A DNA stretch of 54,168 nt, from positions 1 through 54,168 of the forward strand of contig CAZVNZ010000020.1 of assembly GCA_964628515.1 (NCBI GenBank), read 5' to 3'. A program made the position numbers and the translations under genes. The stretch is from CAZVNZ01 sp964628515 (GTDB lineage: Bacteria > Bacillota > Clostridia > Christensenellales > Christensenellaceae). The notes beneath the pieces are model-generated. The model did not search any database. It saw only the letters and a list, made by a program, of their open reading frames with translations, and had not been told where the DNA came from. Positions 42,458 to 51,011 of the stretch are shown one piece after another; position 1 is the first letter of the stretch; each line of letters begins with the position of its first letter.

Positions 42458-43153
42458 TTATCTCCCGTCGCTTACGGCTAATTTCTTTTCTAACTTTTTA
42501 AGGAAAAACGAAATTATCATAACTATTGCCAAATATATTAGGGCAATAAGTATAAAGGGCACAAAAGCCTGATAGGTTCGTGAGCGCACCATTTCCGCCG
42601 CTCTTGTTAAATCCGCAAGGGCAATGTAGCCCACTACCGAGGTTTCTTTAAATAACACTATAAACTCGTTGCCTAAAGCCGGCAGTACATTTTTTATTGC
42701 TTGAGGTAAAATGATGCTACGCATAGTGGCGCTTTTAGAAAGCCCTAAAGAGCGCCCTGCCTCCGTTTGCCCTTTGTCTATGGACGTCAGCCCTGCTCTT
42801 ACGATTTCCGCTACATATGCACCGCTGTTTATGCCAAAGGTTAGGCAGGCAACAAGGGGTGCGTATTCTATGGGTGCAGAGCCAAAAATTATGTAGTACA
42901 TTATTAAAAGCTGTACAACAATAGGAGTGCCTCTTACTACCGTTAAATACACATCGCAAATAAAGTTTACCCCTTTAAGCCTTTTGTTTTGCATTGCATT
43001 GTACTTTGCAATGGCAACCAAAGAGCCTATAAGCACACCTAAAACTACGGCGACTCCGGCAATCATCAAAGTTACGAGTAAGCCGTCTACAAACAGAGTC
43101 CACCTGTTTTGTGCTATTAAGGTATCGTAGAGTTGTTCTCCTAAGTTACTCAT
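42458..43153 (-). CDS. Polar amino acid ABC transporter permease
   Basis: A 231-residue HisM/GlnP-type permease with about five membrane segments. It shows DGLLVTLMIAGVAVVLG, VYLTVVRGTPIVVQL, GAYVAEIVRAGLTSIDKGQ (the EAA loop that meets the ATPase: EAGRSLGLSKSATMRSIILPQ) and LFKETSVVGYIALADLTRAA. It lies 6 bases after the binding-protein gene. Confidence 0.94.
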   Translation of the reverse strand: MSNLGEQLYDTLIAQNRWTLFVDGLLVTLMIAGVAVVLGVLIGSLVAIAKYNAMQNKRLKGVNFICDVYLTVVRGTPIVVQLLIMYYIIFGSAPIEYAPLVACLTFGINSGAYVAEIVRAGLTSIDKGQTEAGRSLGLSKSATMRSIILPQAIKNVLPALGNEFIVLFKETSVVGYIALADLTRAAEMVRSRTYQAFVPFILIALIYLAIVMIISFFLKKLEKKLAVSDGR

Positions 43154-43159
43154 AGCTTA

Positions 43160-43939
43160 TTATTTTCCGGAAAACGCTTGTGCGTGCTCTTCTGTCAGTT
43201 TTGTAACCGTGCCGTCTCCGTTTAATTTGGTAAGCACTTTATTAATTACTTCCAGTAATTGAGTATCTCCTTTTTTAACAGCCATTGCGTATTGCTCTTC
43301 TGTAAAGGGCTCTTCTATTACCGCTAAGTCTTCGTTGGTTGCAACAATGCTTTTTGCCGGCAGCTCGTCTATAACTACTGCGTCAAGTTTGCCGTTTTTC
43401 AAGTCTAAAGCCGCCTCTAATGCGGATTTATAGCCTTTTGTTGTTACCCCTTCAATATCGGATACAAAGTAGTCCCCTGTTGTGCCCAGTTGAACACCCA
43501 CCGTTTTACCCACTAAGTCGTCTGCATTTGCAACTTTAGGGTCTAATTTATTTACAATTATTAACTGTGTAGCATTTGCGTAAGGCTCGGAAAAATCCAC
43601 ACTTTTTGCACGTTCAGGGTCTATTGTAAGTCCTGCCGCAACTAAGTGCCCTTTACCCGAAGTAAGCGCCGGAATTAATCCGTCAAAAGACATGTTTACA
43701 ACTTCTAACTCCACACCAATCTCGTCTGCTATTGCCTGCGCCATATCTACATCCACACCTACGGGCTTGTTTTCTTCCCCTAAGTATTCGTAAGGCGGAA
43801 ATTCTGCATTAGTAAGCATTATCAGTTTACCGTCTTTTTTTATTGCATCTAAACTGTTAGTGCTTCCGCAACCTACCGCAAACATTGCCACTAAAGCAAC
43901 TGCAAGTATTAAAAATAAAATACTTTTTGATTTTTTCAT
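43160..43939 (-). CDS. Amino acid ABC transporter substrate-binding lipoprotein
   Basis: A 259-residue SBP_bac_3 family protein with a lipoprotein signal peptide ending at Cys24 (MFAVGC). The ligand-binding motifs are TNAEFPPYEY, GVDVDMAQAIADEIG, DGLIPALTSGKGHLVAAGL and VDFSEPYANATQ. It is the first gene of the three-gene operon with GGAGGAAG before its ATG. Similar to cystine/glutamine/polar amino acid binding proteins. Confidence 0.93.
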   Translation of the reverse strand: MKKSKSILFLILAVALVAMFAVGCGSTNSLDAIKKDGKLIMLTNAEFPPYEYLGEENKPVGVDVDMAQAIADEIGVELEVVNMSFDGLIPALTSGKGHLVAAGLTIDPERAKSVDFSEPYANATQLIIVNKLDPKVANADDLVGKTVGVQLGTTGDYFVSDIEGVTTKGYKSALEAALDLKNGKLDAVVIDELPAKSIVATNEDLAVIEEPFTEEQYAMAVKKGDTQLLEVINKVLTKLNGDGTVTKLTEEHAQAFSGK

Positions 43940-43977
43940 CTTTTCTTCCTCCGTTATGCTTAACTATACTATGAATA

Positions 43978-44006
43978 ATTATACAGATTGTGTGGATAAA
44001 ATGCAA
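43978..44006 (-). promoter_or_regulatory. Promoter of the amino acid transporter operon
   Basis: TTGCAT (44006-44001), a 17-base spacer and TATAAT (43983-43978), 39 bases before the binding-protein start. Confidence 0.72.
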
Positions 44007-44033
44007 GGATTTATTGTGGGGGTGGGATAATAT

Positions 44034-44068
44034 AAAAAAGCCCCCGTTAGTATTACCCAACGAGAGCC
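44034..44068 (-). terminator. Intrinsic terminator after gap
   Basis: GCTCTCGTT pairs with AACGGGGGC through several G-T wobbles on the minus strand, followed by TTTTTT. It ends the gap transcript 32 bases past its stop codon. Confidence 0.82.
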
Positions 44069-44099
44069 TTATAATCATCAAAATCAAGTCAAATACAGA

Positions 44100-45104
44100 T
44101 TATTTTACGCTATCCATATAAGAAATTAAATCTAATACCTTGCAGGAATAACCCCACTCGTTATCGTACCAAGCAACTAATTTAACGAAGTTGTCGTTAA
44201 GCGAGATGCCTGCGCCTGCATCAAAAATGCTTGTACGGCTGTCTGTGATGAAGTCGGAAGATACAACAGCATCTTCTGTATAGCCTAAAATGCCTTTTAG
44301 CTCTCCGTCTGCCGCTTTTTTAACCGCTGCTTTAATAGCATCGTAGCTTGCGCCTTTTTTAAGTCTTGCCGTTAAATCCACAACGGAAACGTCTGCTGTA
44401 GGTACTCTAAAAGCCATACCCGTTAATTTGCCATTAAGCTCCGGGATAACTTTGCCCACCGCTTTAGCCGCACCGGTAGAAGAAGGTATGATGTTAAATG
44501 CCGCACCTCTGCCACCTCTCCAGTCCTTTTTGGAAGGGCCGTCTACGGTTTTTTGTGTAGCGGTTGTAGCATGCACGGTTGTCATAAGTGCTTCCTCTAT
44601 GCCAAAGTTATCATTAATAACCTTTGCTAAAGGTGCAAGACAGTTAGTTGTGCAAGATGCGTTAGAAACGATGTTCATAGATTTATCGTAAGATTTATTG
44701 TTTACACCCATAACAAACATTGGAGCGTCTGCGGACGGAGCGGAAATAACAACTTTTTTTGCACCTGAGTTAATGTGTGCCTGTGCTTTTTCTAAAGTTG
44801 TAAATACTCCTGTGGATTCCACAACGTAATCTGCGCCGATTTCTCCCCAGGGAATGTCTTTAGGGTCCATAGCCGCATAAACCTTAGAGGTTTCGCCGTT
44901 TACTGTGATGGAGTTGTCCGTATAAGAAACTTCTCCGCAAAATCTGCCGTGAACGGTATCGTATTTTAGCATATATTCCATATACTTAGGATCGATGAAC
45001 GGGTCGTTAATACCTACTACTTGAATGTCCTTGTTTGCTGCTGCGGCTCTAAAAACCAATCTTCCGATTCTGCCAAAGCCGTTAATGCCAACTTTAATTG
45101 CCAT
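44100..45104 (-). CDS. gap: Glyceraldehyde-3-phosphate dehydrogenase (type I)
   Basis: Oxidises glyceraldehyde-3-phosphate to 1,3-bisphosphoglycerate with NAD in glycolysis. The 334 residues show INGFGRIGRLVFRAA, Asp34 in GINDPFID (NAD preference), the catalytic Cys151 in SNASCTTNCLAP and His178 in TTVHATTATQ. NDPFIDPKYMEYM, SKKDWRGGRGAAFNIIPSS and LKGILGYTED resemble the gammaproteobacterial/eukaryotic GapA clade more than the usual Bacillus/Clostridium one. AGGAGGATTTTAAAATT precedes the ATG. It is divergent from fba. Confidence 0.97.
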   Translation of the reverse strand: MAIKVGINGFGRIGRLVFRAAAANKDIQVVGINDPFIDPKYMEYMLKYDTVHGRFCGEVSYTDNSITVNGETSKVYAAMDPKDIPWGEIGADYVVESTGVFTTLEKAQAHINSGAKKVVISAPSADAPMFVMGVNNKSYDKSMNIVSNASCTTNCLAPLAKVINDNFGIEEALMTTVHATTATQKTVDGPSKKDWRGGRGAAFNIIPSSTGAAKAVGKVIPELNGKLTGMAFRVPTADVSVVDLTARLKKGASYDAIKAAVKKAADGELKGILGYTEDAVVSSDFITDSRTSIFDAGAGISLNDNFVKLVAWYDNEWGYSCKVLDLISYMDSVK

Positions 45105-45157
45105 AATTTTAAAATCCTCCTAAAAAAAATAATAATATTTAAAATTCTTACTTTTTT

Positions 45158-45186
45158 ATTATATTGTATGTTGACTGTTTTTGCAA
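45158..45186 (-). promoter_or_regulatory. Promoter of gap
   Basis: TTGCAA (45186-45181), a 17-base spacer and TATAAT (45163-45158), 53 bases before the gap start. Confidence 0.72.
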
Positions 45187-45194
45187 TATTTTTG

Positions 45195-45223
45195 TTGTTA
45201 TTTATTAACATTAATAGTATAAT
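45195..45223 (+). promoter_or_regulatory. Promoter of fba
   Basis: TTGTTA (45195-45200), a 17-base spacer and TATAAT (45218-45223), 44 bases before the fba start. Its -35 lies 8 bases from that of gap, so the two divergent promoters sit back to back. Confidence 0.68.
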
Positions 45224-45267
45224 TAAATTGTTTAAAATTATTTATAAAATTTTGGAGGAAATAAAAA

Positions 45268-46197
45268 ATGCCATTAGTTACAACAACAGATATGTTTAAA
45301 AAGGCTTACGAGGGCGGTTATGCCATTGGTGCTTTTAATGTAAACAATATGGAGATTATTCAAGGAATTACCGAGGCCGCTCAAGAGCTGAAATCACCTC
45401 TTATTTTACAGGTATCTAAGGGTGCGAGAAATTACGCAAACCCCGTTTACCTTAAAAAACTTGTGGAAGCGGCGCTTGAATGCACAGGACTTCCAATAGC
45501 CCTTCATTTAGACCACGGCGACAGCTACGAGACTTGCGTTTCTTGTATAGAAAGCGGATTTTCTTCCGTTATGATAGACGGCTCTCACCTTTCTTTTGAG
45601 GATAATATTGCCCTTACAAAAAAAGTAGTGCAGTATGCCCACGATAAAGGTGTTGTAGTAGAAGGCGAGCTTGGCAGACTTGCAGGAGTGGAGGACGACG
45701 TTAAAGTCTCCGCTGAGGACAGCAGTTACACTCAACCTGGAGAAGTACAGGAATTTGTGGAAAAAACAGGTGTAGACAGTTTAGCTATTGCCATTGGCAC
45801 AAGCCACGGCGCATTTAAGTTTACGGGCACACCCGTTTTACGTTTTGACATTTTAGAAAAAATAACAGAAATTCTACCCGGCTTCCCCATTGTACTTCAT
45901 GGTGCATCTTCCGTTATACCCGAATTTGTGGAAATGATAAACAAATTTGGCGGAAATATGCCCGGAGCACAGGGTGTTCCCGAAGAACTTCTGAGAAAAG
46001 CGGCAAAAAGTGCCGTGTGCAAAATTAACATAGACTCCGACTTACGTCTTGCTATGACAGGCACTGTACGCAAATATTTTGCAGAGCACCCCTCTGATTT
46101 TGACCCTCGCCAGTATTTAGCACCTGCAAGAGTAGCCATTAAAGAAATGGTTGCCCACAAGATACTAAATGTTTTGGGTTGCGACGGCAAAGCATAA
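45268..46197 (+). CDS. fba: Class II fructose-bisphosphate aldolase
   Basis: Cleaves fructose-1,6-bisphosphate into two triose phosphates with zinc. The 309 residues show GYAIGAFNVNNMEI, the metal and catalytic motif LHLDHGDS, IDGSHLSFEDNI, VVEGELGRLAGVED, the zinc histidines in GTSHGAFKF and VLHGASS, and CKINIDSDLRLAMTG for phosphate binding. TTTGGAGGAA precedes the ATG. A terminator follows. It could also act on tagatose bisphosphate, but length and the glycolytic neighbour gap favour Fba. Confidence 0.95.
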   Translation: MPLVTTTDMFKKAYEGGYAIGAFNVNNMEIIQGITEAAQELKSPLILQVSKGARNYANPVYLKKLVEAALECTGLPIALHLDHGDSYETCVSCIESGFSSVMIDGSHLSFEDNIALTKKVVQYAHDKGVVVEGELGRLAGVEDDVKVSAEDSSYTQPGEVQEFVEKTGVDSLAIAIGTSHGAFKFTGTPVLRFDILEKITEILPGFPIVLHGASSVIPEFVEMINKFGGNMPGAQGVPEELLRKAAKSAVCKINIDSDLRLAMTGTVRKYFAEHPSDFDPRQYLAPARVAIKEMVAHKILNVLGCDGKA

Positions 46198-46213
46198 TTT
46201 TAATTGTATTACT

Positions 46214-46245
46214 ACCCTTGCATAGAAAATATGCAAGGGTTTTTC
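46214..46245 (+). terminator. Intrinsic terminator after fba
   Basis: ACCCTTGCAT (46214-46223) and ATGCAAGGGT (46231-46240) around a seven-base loop, followed by TTTTC. Only 18 bases separate it from the barnase start codon. Confidence 0.88.
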
Positions 46246-46263
46246 TTAAATTAGGGGGCAGAA

Positions 46264-46737
46264 ATGAAAAAAGCCATACCCATTTTACTATTAATTATAT
46301 TTGCACTAACCCTGTTTGCAGCCTGCGGAAATGTTAATACAGAGCAAAACACCAATGCCTTGCTTAATGGTGATGATGCAACTGCAAACGCAAGTGTTTT
46401 AGAGGATAACAGCTACACCTCCAAGGAAGAGGTTGCGCTATATATTAACACCTACGGAAAGTTGCCTTCTAATTTCATCACAAAAAAAGAGGCGGAAAAA
46501 GCGGGCTGGGAAAGCCAAAAGGGTAATTTGCGGGAGGTTGCAAAAAATAAAAGCATCGGCGGAGATAAGTTTTCCAATCGAGAAGAGCTATTGCCTACAA
46601 AAAAGGGCAGAATATGGTACGAGTGCGATATTGACTATAATGGCGGTTACCGAGGTGCAAAACGCATTATCTACTCTAACGACGGGCTGATTTTCTACAC
46701 CGAGGACCACTACAACACCTTTGAGCAACTGTATTAA
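46264..46737 (+). CDS. Barnase-type ribonuclease with lipoprotein signal
   Basis: A 157-residue precursor of a guanyl-specific extracellular RNase. The signal peptide ends at Cys21 (LFAACGN), a lipobox, so the enzyme is probably membrane-anchored after export rather than freely secreted. After a linker to about residue 48 the barnase fold follows: INTYGKLPSNFITKKEA, GWESQKGNL, SIGGDKFSNRE, and the end YTEDHYNTF. Catalytic residues of barnase map to Lys74, Glu120, Arg134 and His149, all present, so it should be active. AGGGGGC stands before the ATG. The barstar gene follows by 11 bases. No separate promoter was seen after the fba terminator. Confidence 0.93.
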   Translation: MKKAIPILLLIIFALTLFAACGNVNTEQNTNALLNGDDATANASVLEDNSYTSKEEVALYINTYGKLPSNFITKKEAEKAGWESQKGNLREVAKNKSIGGDKFSNREELLPTKKGRIWYECDIDYNGGYRGAKRIIYSNDGLIFYTEDHYNTFEQLY

Positions 46738-46748
46738 AGGAATAAATT

Positions 46749-47015
46749 ATGGAAGTTACACTAAACTGCAAAAAAATGACAACCAAAGAAATCACACATA
46801 AATACATTGGAGAAATCTTAAATTTCCCCCATTACTACGGAGAAAATTTAGATGCACTATGGGATATTTTAAGCACCTACGGCAAGGAGCTTAAAATTAC
46901 CTTTTTACACAGCGATCACCTTAAAAAAAACCTCGAAGGCTACGGAGTAAAACTAATAGATTTGTTTAAGGAATTAGAGGAAGAAAACCCCAAAATAAAG
47001 GTATTTTGGGAATAA
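46749..47015 (+). CDS. Barstar-family ribonuclease inhibitor
   Basis: An 88-residue inhibitor that should bind the partner RNase inside the cell before export. The key helix YYGENLDALWD matches barstar, including the residues equivalent to Tyr29, Asp35, Trp38 and Asp39 that plug the barnase active site, and LFKELEEE carries the acidic residue near Glu76. AAAGGAATAAATT precedes the ATG; the 11-base gap to the RNase gene gives stoichiometric expression. The pair is a self-protected nuclease used against competitors or for RNA scavenging. Confidence 0.94.
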   Translation: MEVTLNCKKMTTKEITHKYIGEILNFPHYYGENLDALWDILSTYGKELKITFLHSDHLKKNLEGYGVKLIDLFKELEEENPKIKVFWE

Positions 47016-47041
47016 AAAGACTGTGAGCACACCCACAGCCT
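47014..47041 (-). terminator. Intrinsic terminator after the aminopeptidase gene
   Basis: On the minus strand AGGCTGTG pairs with CACAGTCT (one wobble), followed by TTTTTATT. It overlaps the barstar stop region and probably serves both convergent transcripts. Confidence 0.7.
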
Positions 47042-47051
47042 TTACCTTTAG

Positions 47052-47075
47052 CTAATCACTAATCACTAATCACTA
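47052..47075 (+). repeat. Tandem CTAATCA repeat (period 7)
   Basis: CTAATCA occurs three times in tandem, plus a partial fourth (CTA), in the gap between barstar and the aminopeptidase. Its complement, TTAGTGA, is one base from the TTAGTGG tract at 20142-20162. A related CTAATCATCA follows at 47081. Confidence 0.85.
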
Positions 47076-47101
47076 AAATGCTAATCATCACCAAGAAAAA
47101 A

Positions 47102-48217
47102 TTAAACCAAATTTTCTTTGTTTAGGCATTTAAGCTCTTCTGCCACAAATACTCCGTCTTTTCTGATGAGTTTGTCGTCGAAATAAATTTCGCCCCCACC
47201 CATTTCCTTTGTTTGCACCAGCACTAAATCCCAATGTACTGCGCTTTCGTTGCCGTTGTCCGCATCGTCGTAGCAACTGCCCGGGGTAAAATGCAGAGAG
47301 CCTGCTATTTTTTCGTCAAACAAAATATCACCCATGGAGCGATTGATATATGGGTTTACACCTAAGGAAAACTCCCCCACATACCTTGCCCCTTCGTCCG
47401 TGTCAAAAATCTTGTTTATCCGTTTTGTATCGTTTGCCGTTGCCTTAATAATTTTGCCATCTTTAAACTCCAAGCACACATTTTCGTATTTAAAGCCCTG
47501 ATTTAGCGAAGGTGTATTGTATGTAATTTTGCCGTTTACGCTATTTTTTACGGGGGCTGTGTACACCTCGCCGTCAGGCACGTTAAAATGCCCATCGCAT
47601 TTTTTTTGTCCAATACCCTTAATTGAAAATTCAATATCCGTTCCCGGCCCTACAATTTTAACTTTATCCGTTTTTTTGAAGTAATCGAGGAGTGCATCCA
47701 TTGCTTTTGACATTTTTTTGTAGTCTAAATTACAAACATTGAAATAAAAATCCTCGAATGCCTCCGTGCTCATACCCGCTTGTTGAGCCATTGCTGGCGT
47801 GGGGTATCTTAGTACCACCCAATTTGTTTTTTTAACTCTAATATTGTGATGAAGCTCTTTAGAGTAGATAGATTGGTACATGCTCATAATATCGGCAGGT
47901 ACATCGCTTGATTCTGTGGCGTTTTCTCCCCCTCTAAATGCAATGTAGGCTTTCATTTCCTTCATTCTGGCGCATTCCCATTTGGTTATATCCTCTATTT
48001 GCTCTTTGGTTGCCTGCATAAGCCATTGCCTGTTTATTGCGGAATCTACCGTGTTGTAATAGGGCAAACCGCCCACAGCATACACCTCTTTTATAAGCTG
48101 TTGGGCAAGGGTGTTTGGGCAACCCAAAACATCTATTAGCACTTTATCTCCCTTTTTGACATTGCAGGAATAATTAACAAGTGTGTTACATAGTTTTTTA
48201 ATTCTCTCATCTACCAT
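47102..48217 (-). CDS. M29-family aminopeptidase (AmpS type)
   Basis: A 371-residue metallo-aminopeptidase that removes N-terminal residues from peptides. KGDKVLIDVLG at the start, VKIVGPGTDIEFSIKG, DGHFNVPDGEVYTAPVKNSV with GKI, and SLHFTPGSCYDDADNGNES followed by AVHWDL carry the acidic residues and histidines that bind the metals. AAAGGG lies 8 bases before the ATG at 48217; an in-frame ATG at 48238 is less favoured. It is monocistronic, with a TATAAT box about 40 bases upstream. Confidence 0.91.
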   Translation of the reverse strand: MVDERIKKLCNTLVNYSCNVKKGDKVLIDVLGCPNTLAQQLIKEVYAVGGLPYYNTVDSAINRQWLMQATKEQIEDITKWECARMKEMKAYIAFRGGENATESSDVPADIMSMYQSIYSKELHHNIRVKKTNWVVLRYPTPAMAQQAGMSTEAFEDFYFNVCNLDYKKMSKAMDALLDYFKKTDKVKIVGPGTDIEFSIKGIGQKKCDGHFNVPDGEVYTAPVKNSVNGKITYNTPSLNQGFKYENVCLEFKDGKIIKATANDTKRINKIFDTDEGARYVGEFSLGVNPYINRSMGDILFDEKIAGSLHFTPGSCYDDADNGNESAVHWDLVLVQTKEMGGGEIYFDDKLIRKDGVFVAEELKCLNKENLV

Positions 48218-48299
48218 AATATTTTCCCTTTCTGACATATATATTTCTATTATATATTATTATAACACAAAACAGTAGCGCTATAACAATAACTTTCGT

Positions 48300-49355
48300 T
48301 TATACCCAAGCGGTTTTTACCTTCATCCACGTATCCTCGTACAGCCTTAGTACCTCTTTTTCCAAATGCTCGTAGTAGTAGGTGTTTTCCACTTCCTCGG
48401 GTGTTGGGTTAAAGGCGTTGTTTTCCAGCATTTCCTCGTCTATATATTCCGCCGCTTCGCTGTTTGGGGTGGAATACCCTGTGTATTCAGCATTTAGTGC
48501 CGCAATATCTGGACGCATAAGAAAATCTATAAACCTAAGGCTTGCATCGTAGGCATCTGTGGTTTTTAGTATGCACAAGGAATCTACAAAGATATTTGCC
48601 CCCTCTGTTGGCACTACGTAGCGTAAATCCTCATTTTCGTCCATACTGTATGCCGCATCTCCTGCATACATCATAGAAATTGCCGCACTTCCGTTTACCA
48701 TAGACATACGCAAATCGTCTGTGCCGTAGGCAAGCACTATGGGTTTTTGGTCTATTAAAAGCTGTGCCGCCTCCTCTAACTCTTTTGGGTCTTTTGTGTT
48801 TAAATCGTACCCCAAATACAACAGCGCCGCACCTACACTGTCTCTTATGCTGTCGTACATCATTACTTGCTTTGCGTATTTTGAGTCAAACATACTGCTT
48901 AGGCTTGTAATTTCCTCTCCTGTAAGCGCTATGTTGTACATTATCCCAAAAGTACCCCAAGTATAAGGTACTGCATAGTCTGCTTTTGGGTCGTACCCTA
49001 ATGTGCTTGCAAATTCTTCCACATACTTAAAATTTTCCATTTTAGCGGTATCTATTTTTGCCAGCATATCTTCTATCATCATCCTTTGTACCATATATTC
49101 CGAGGGTACAACCACATCTATTTGAGTGCCTTCGGTAGATGCTATTACGTACATCTCCTCGTTGGAGGGCACGGTTGTCATATTTATTTTAATATCGGGG
49201 TTTTCCTCCTCAAACATGGGGATAACCTCCGGGTCTATGTAGTCTCCCCAATTTAAAAAGTTTACCACCTTACTGTTATCTGCTTGGGCACGTGTGCAAC
49301 CAAACAATGCGATTATTGTAATTAGAGAAAGTATTAATGCTACTATTTTCTTCAT
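48300..49355 (-). CDS. potD: Spermidine/putrescine-binding lipoprotein PotD
   Basis: A 351-residue polyamine-binding protein with a lipoprotein signal peptide ending at Cys20 (ALFGC). Characteristic are VVNFLNWGDYIDPEVIPMFEE, DVVVPSEYMVQRM, YAVPYTWGTFGIMYN, ISMMYAGDAAYSMDENEDL and YVVPTEGANIFVDSLCI. It overlaps potC by 4 bases and is the last gene of the pot operon. Confidence 0.95.
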   Translation of the reverse strand: MKKIVALILSLITIIALFGCTRAQADNSKVVNFLNWGDYIDPEVIPMFEEENPDIKINMTTVPSNEEMYVIASTEGTQIDVVVPSEYMVQRMMIEDMLAKIDTAKMENFKYVEEFASTLGYDPKADYAVPYTWGTFGIMYNIALTGEEITSLSSMFDSKYAKQVMMYDSIRDSVGAALLYLGYDLNTKDPKELEEAAQLLIDQKPIVLAYGTDDLRMSMVNGSAAISMMYAGDAAYSMDENEDLRYVVPTEGANIFVDSLCILKTTDAYDASLRFIDFLMRPDIAALNAEYTGYSTPNSEAAEYIDEEMLENNAFNPTPEEVENTYYYEHLEKEVLRLYEDTWMKVKTAWV

Positions 49356-50140
49356 CTTCTAAGCTCCCTTACATCTTTCTTTTTAAATGAGTTTAAATTT
49401 ACCACCAGTAACAGCACTATTACCACCACAAACATTATTGCGGAAAGCGCGTTTATCATAGGATTTATACCCACTCTCGCCATACTGTACACATACACCG
49501 AAAGATTTTGGGTTGTGCCTTGGGTGGTAAAGAAACTTATCATAAAATCATCAAAAGACATAGTAAAGGCTAAAATAAAGCCTGTAACAATACCCGGCGT
49601 TATTTGAGGCATAATTACCTTCCTCACGGCATAGGAGGGGTTTGCCCCCATATCTAAAGCCGCCTCGTAGGTGCTTTGGTCCATCTGCCTTAGTTTTGGA
49701 AGTACGGCAAAAATAACATAGGGAATATTAAAGGTTATGTGGGCTAAAAGCATTGTAACGTACCCTCTTGGAATGTTGAAAAATATAAACAACAGCAGTA
49801 GAGATATACCCGTTACAATATCTGCATTTATCATAGGAATATAGGTTAGGTTAATTACTACATTTTTAGTCTTTTTTCTGTAATTATCTATGCCTACCGC
49901 CGCTAAAGTGCCTATAAGTGTTGCGGCTATGGCAGACAGCACCGCAACGGACAGAGTTACCCACAAGGCTTCCGCAATAACAGGGTCGGAAAACAGTGCT
50001 TCGTACCATTTTAAAGAAAAGCCCGTCCAATGCCCCATAGATTTAGATTCGTTAAAGGAAAAAACCATAAGTGCAAAAATGGGTAGGTACATAAATATTA
50101 ATAATATTGCTAAATAAAAGCGTTTGAAAAATTTTCCCAT
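49352..50140 (-). CDS. potC: Spermidine/putrescine ABC transporter permease PotC
   Basis: A 262-residue permease with about six membrane segments. SFNESKSMGHWTGFSLKWYE is typical for PotC, and the EAA loop reads EAALDMGANPSYAVRKVIMPQ. AFTMSFDDFMISFF is also a family mark. It follows potB by 4 bases. Confidence 0.95.
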   Translation of the reverse strand: MGKFFKRFYLAILLIFMYLPIFALMVFSFNESKSMGHWTGFSLKWYEALFSDPVIAEALWVTLSVAVLSAIAATLIGTLAAVGIDNYRKKTKNVVINLTYIPMINADIVTGISLLLLFIFFNIPRGYVTMLLAHITFNIPYVIFAVLPKLRQMDQSTYEAALDMGANPSYAVRKVIMPQITPGIVTGFILAFTMSFDDFMISFFTTQGTTQNLSVYVYSMARVGINPMINALSAIMFVVVIVLLLVVNLNSFKKKDVRELRR

Positions 50141-50144
50141 AGTA

Positions 50145-51011
50145 TTATATAAGGGCGCTACCCTCTTCCTCCTTATCGTATTTTCTCATAAACCACATAA
50201 ATATTATGGTTAGTATCATCATTACTACCGCCAAAGCCGAGCCGAAGTTCCACTCGGAGAGTAGCAAAAACTGCATTTCTATAAGGTCGCCGTACATCAT
50301 ATAATGGCTTCCCCCCAATAGCCTTGTTATTACAAAGGTTGTCATTGCAGGCATAAATACCATGGTTACACCCGAAATTATCCCGCTTTTAGAAAGAGGC
50401 AGGGTAACTTTTGCAAAGGTTTGGAGTCTGTTTGCGCCTAAATCTTGCGCCGCTTGTATGCAGGATAAATCCATCTTTTGAAATACCGAATATATGGGGA
50501 GTATCATAAAGGGTAAAAAGTTGTACACCAAGCCAAAAATTATTGCCCCTTCCGTGTACAAAAACTGTACGGGAGCAAAGCCCATAGAGGTTAGGGCTTG
50601 GTTTATAATACCCGAATTATCAAGTAGCGCACGCCATGCGTATGTTCTAAGCAAGAAATTCATCCACATTGGCAGTATAAACAGTATGGAAATTATAGCC
50701 CCTGTTCTTGCCTTTAGTTTAGACAAAATATAGGCGGCAGGATAGCCAAGCAACAAGCACACCGCCGTTGCCAAAAAAGCGAGCCACACACTGCGTGCAA
50801 AAACGGACATATACAAAGGCGAGAATGCTCTTGCTATGTTTTCCGTAGTGAGTATTAAAACACCGCCCGAGCCTGTTGCCGTAAAGGCGTACAGCAGTAT
50901 TAAAAGGAGGGGGGCAAGTATGAAAATTGTAAGCCAAATTCCGTAAGGCAGGGCAAAAACCTTTCTGCTGTTGAGTATTTTATTTATTTGAGTGTTTGTT
51001 TTAATCTTCAA
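50145..51011 (-). CDS. potB: Spermidine/putrescine ABC transporter permease PotB
   Basis: A 288-residue permease with about six membrane segments. It shows PYGIWLTIFILAPLLLIL, PMWMNFLLRTYAWRALL and the EAA-type loop QAAQDLGANRLQTFAKVTLP. The start overlaps the potA stop by 4 bases. Confidence 0.94.
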   Translation of the reverse strand: MKIKTNTQINKILNSRKVFALPYGIWLTIFILAPLLLILLYAFTATGSGGVLILTTENIARAFSPLYMSVFARSVWLAFLATAVCLLLGYPAAYILSKLKARTGAIISILFILPMWMNFLLRTYAWRALLDNSGIINQALTSMGFAPVQFLYTEGAIIFGLVYNFLPFMILPIYSVFQKMDLSCIQAAQDLGANRLQTFAKVTLPLSKSGIISGVTMVFMPAMTTFVITRLLGGSHYMMYGDLIEMQFLLLSEWNFGSALAVVMMILTIIFMWFMRKYDKEEEGSALI

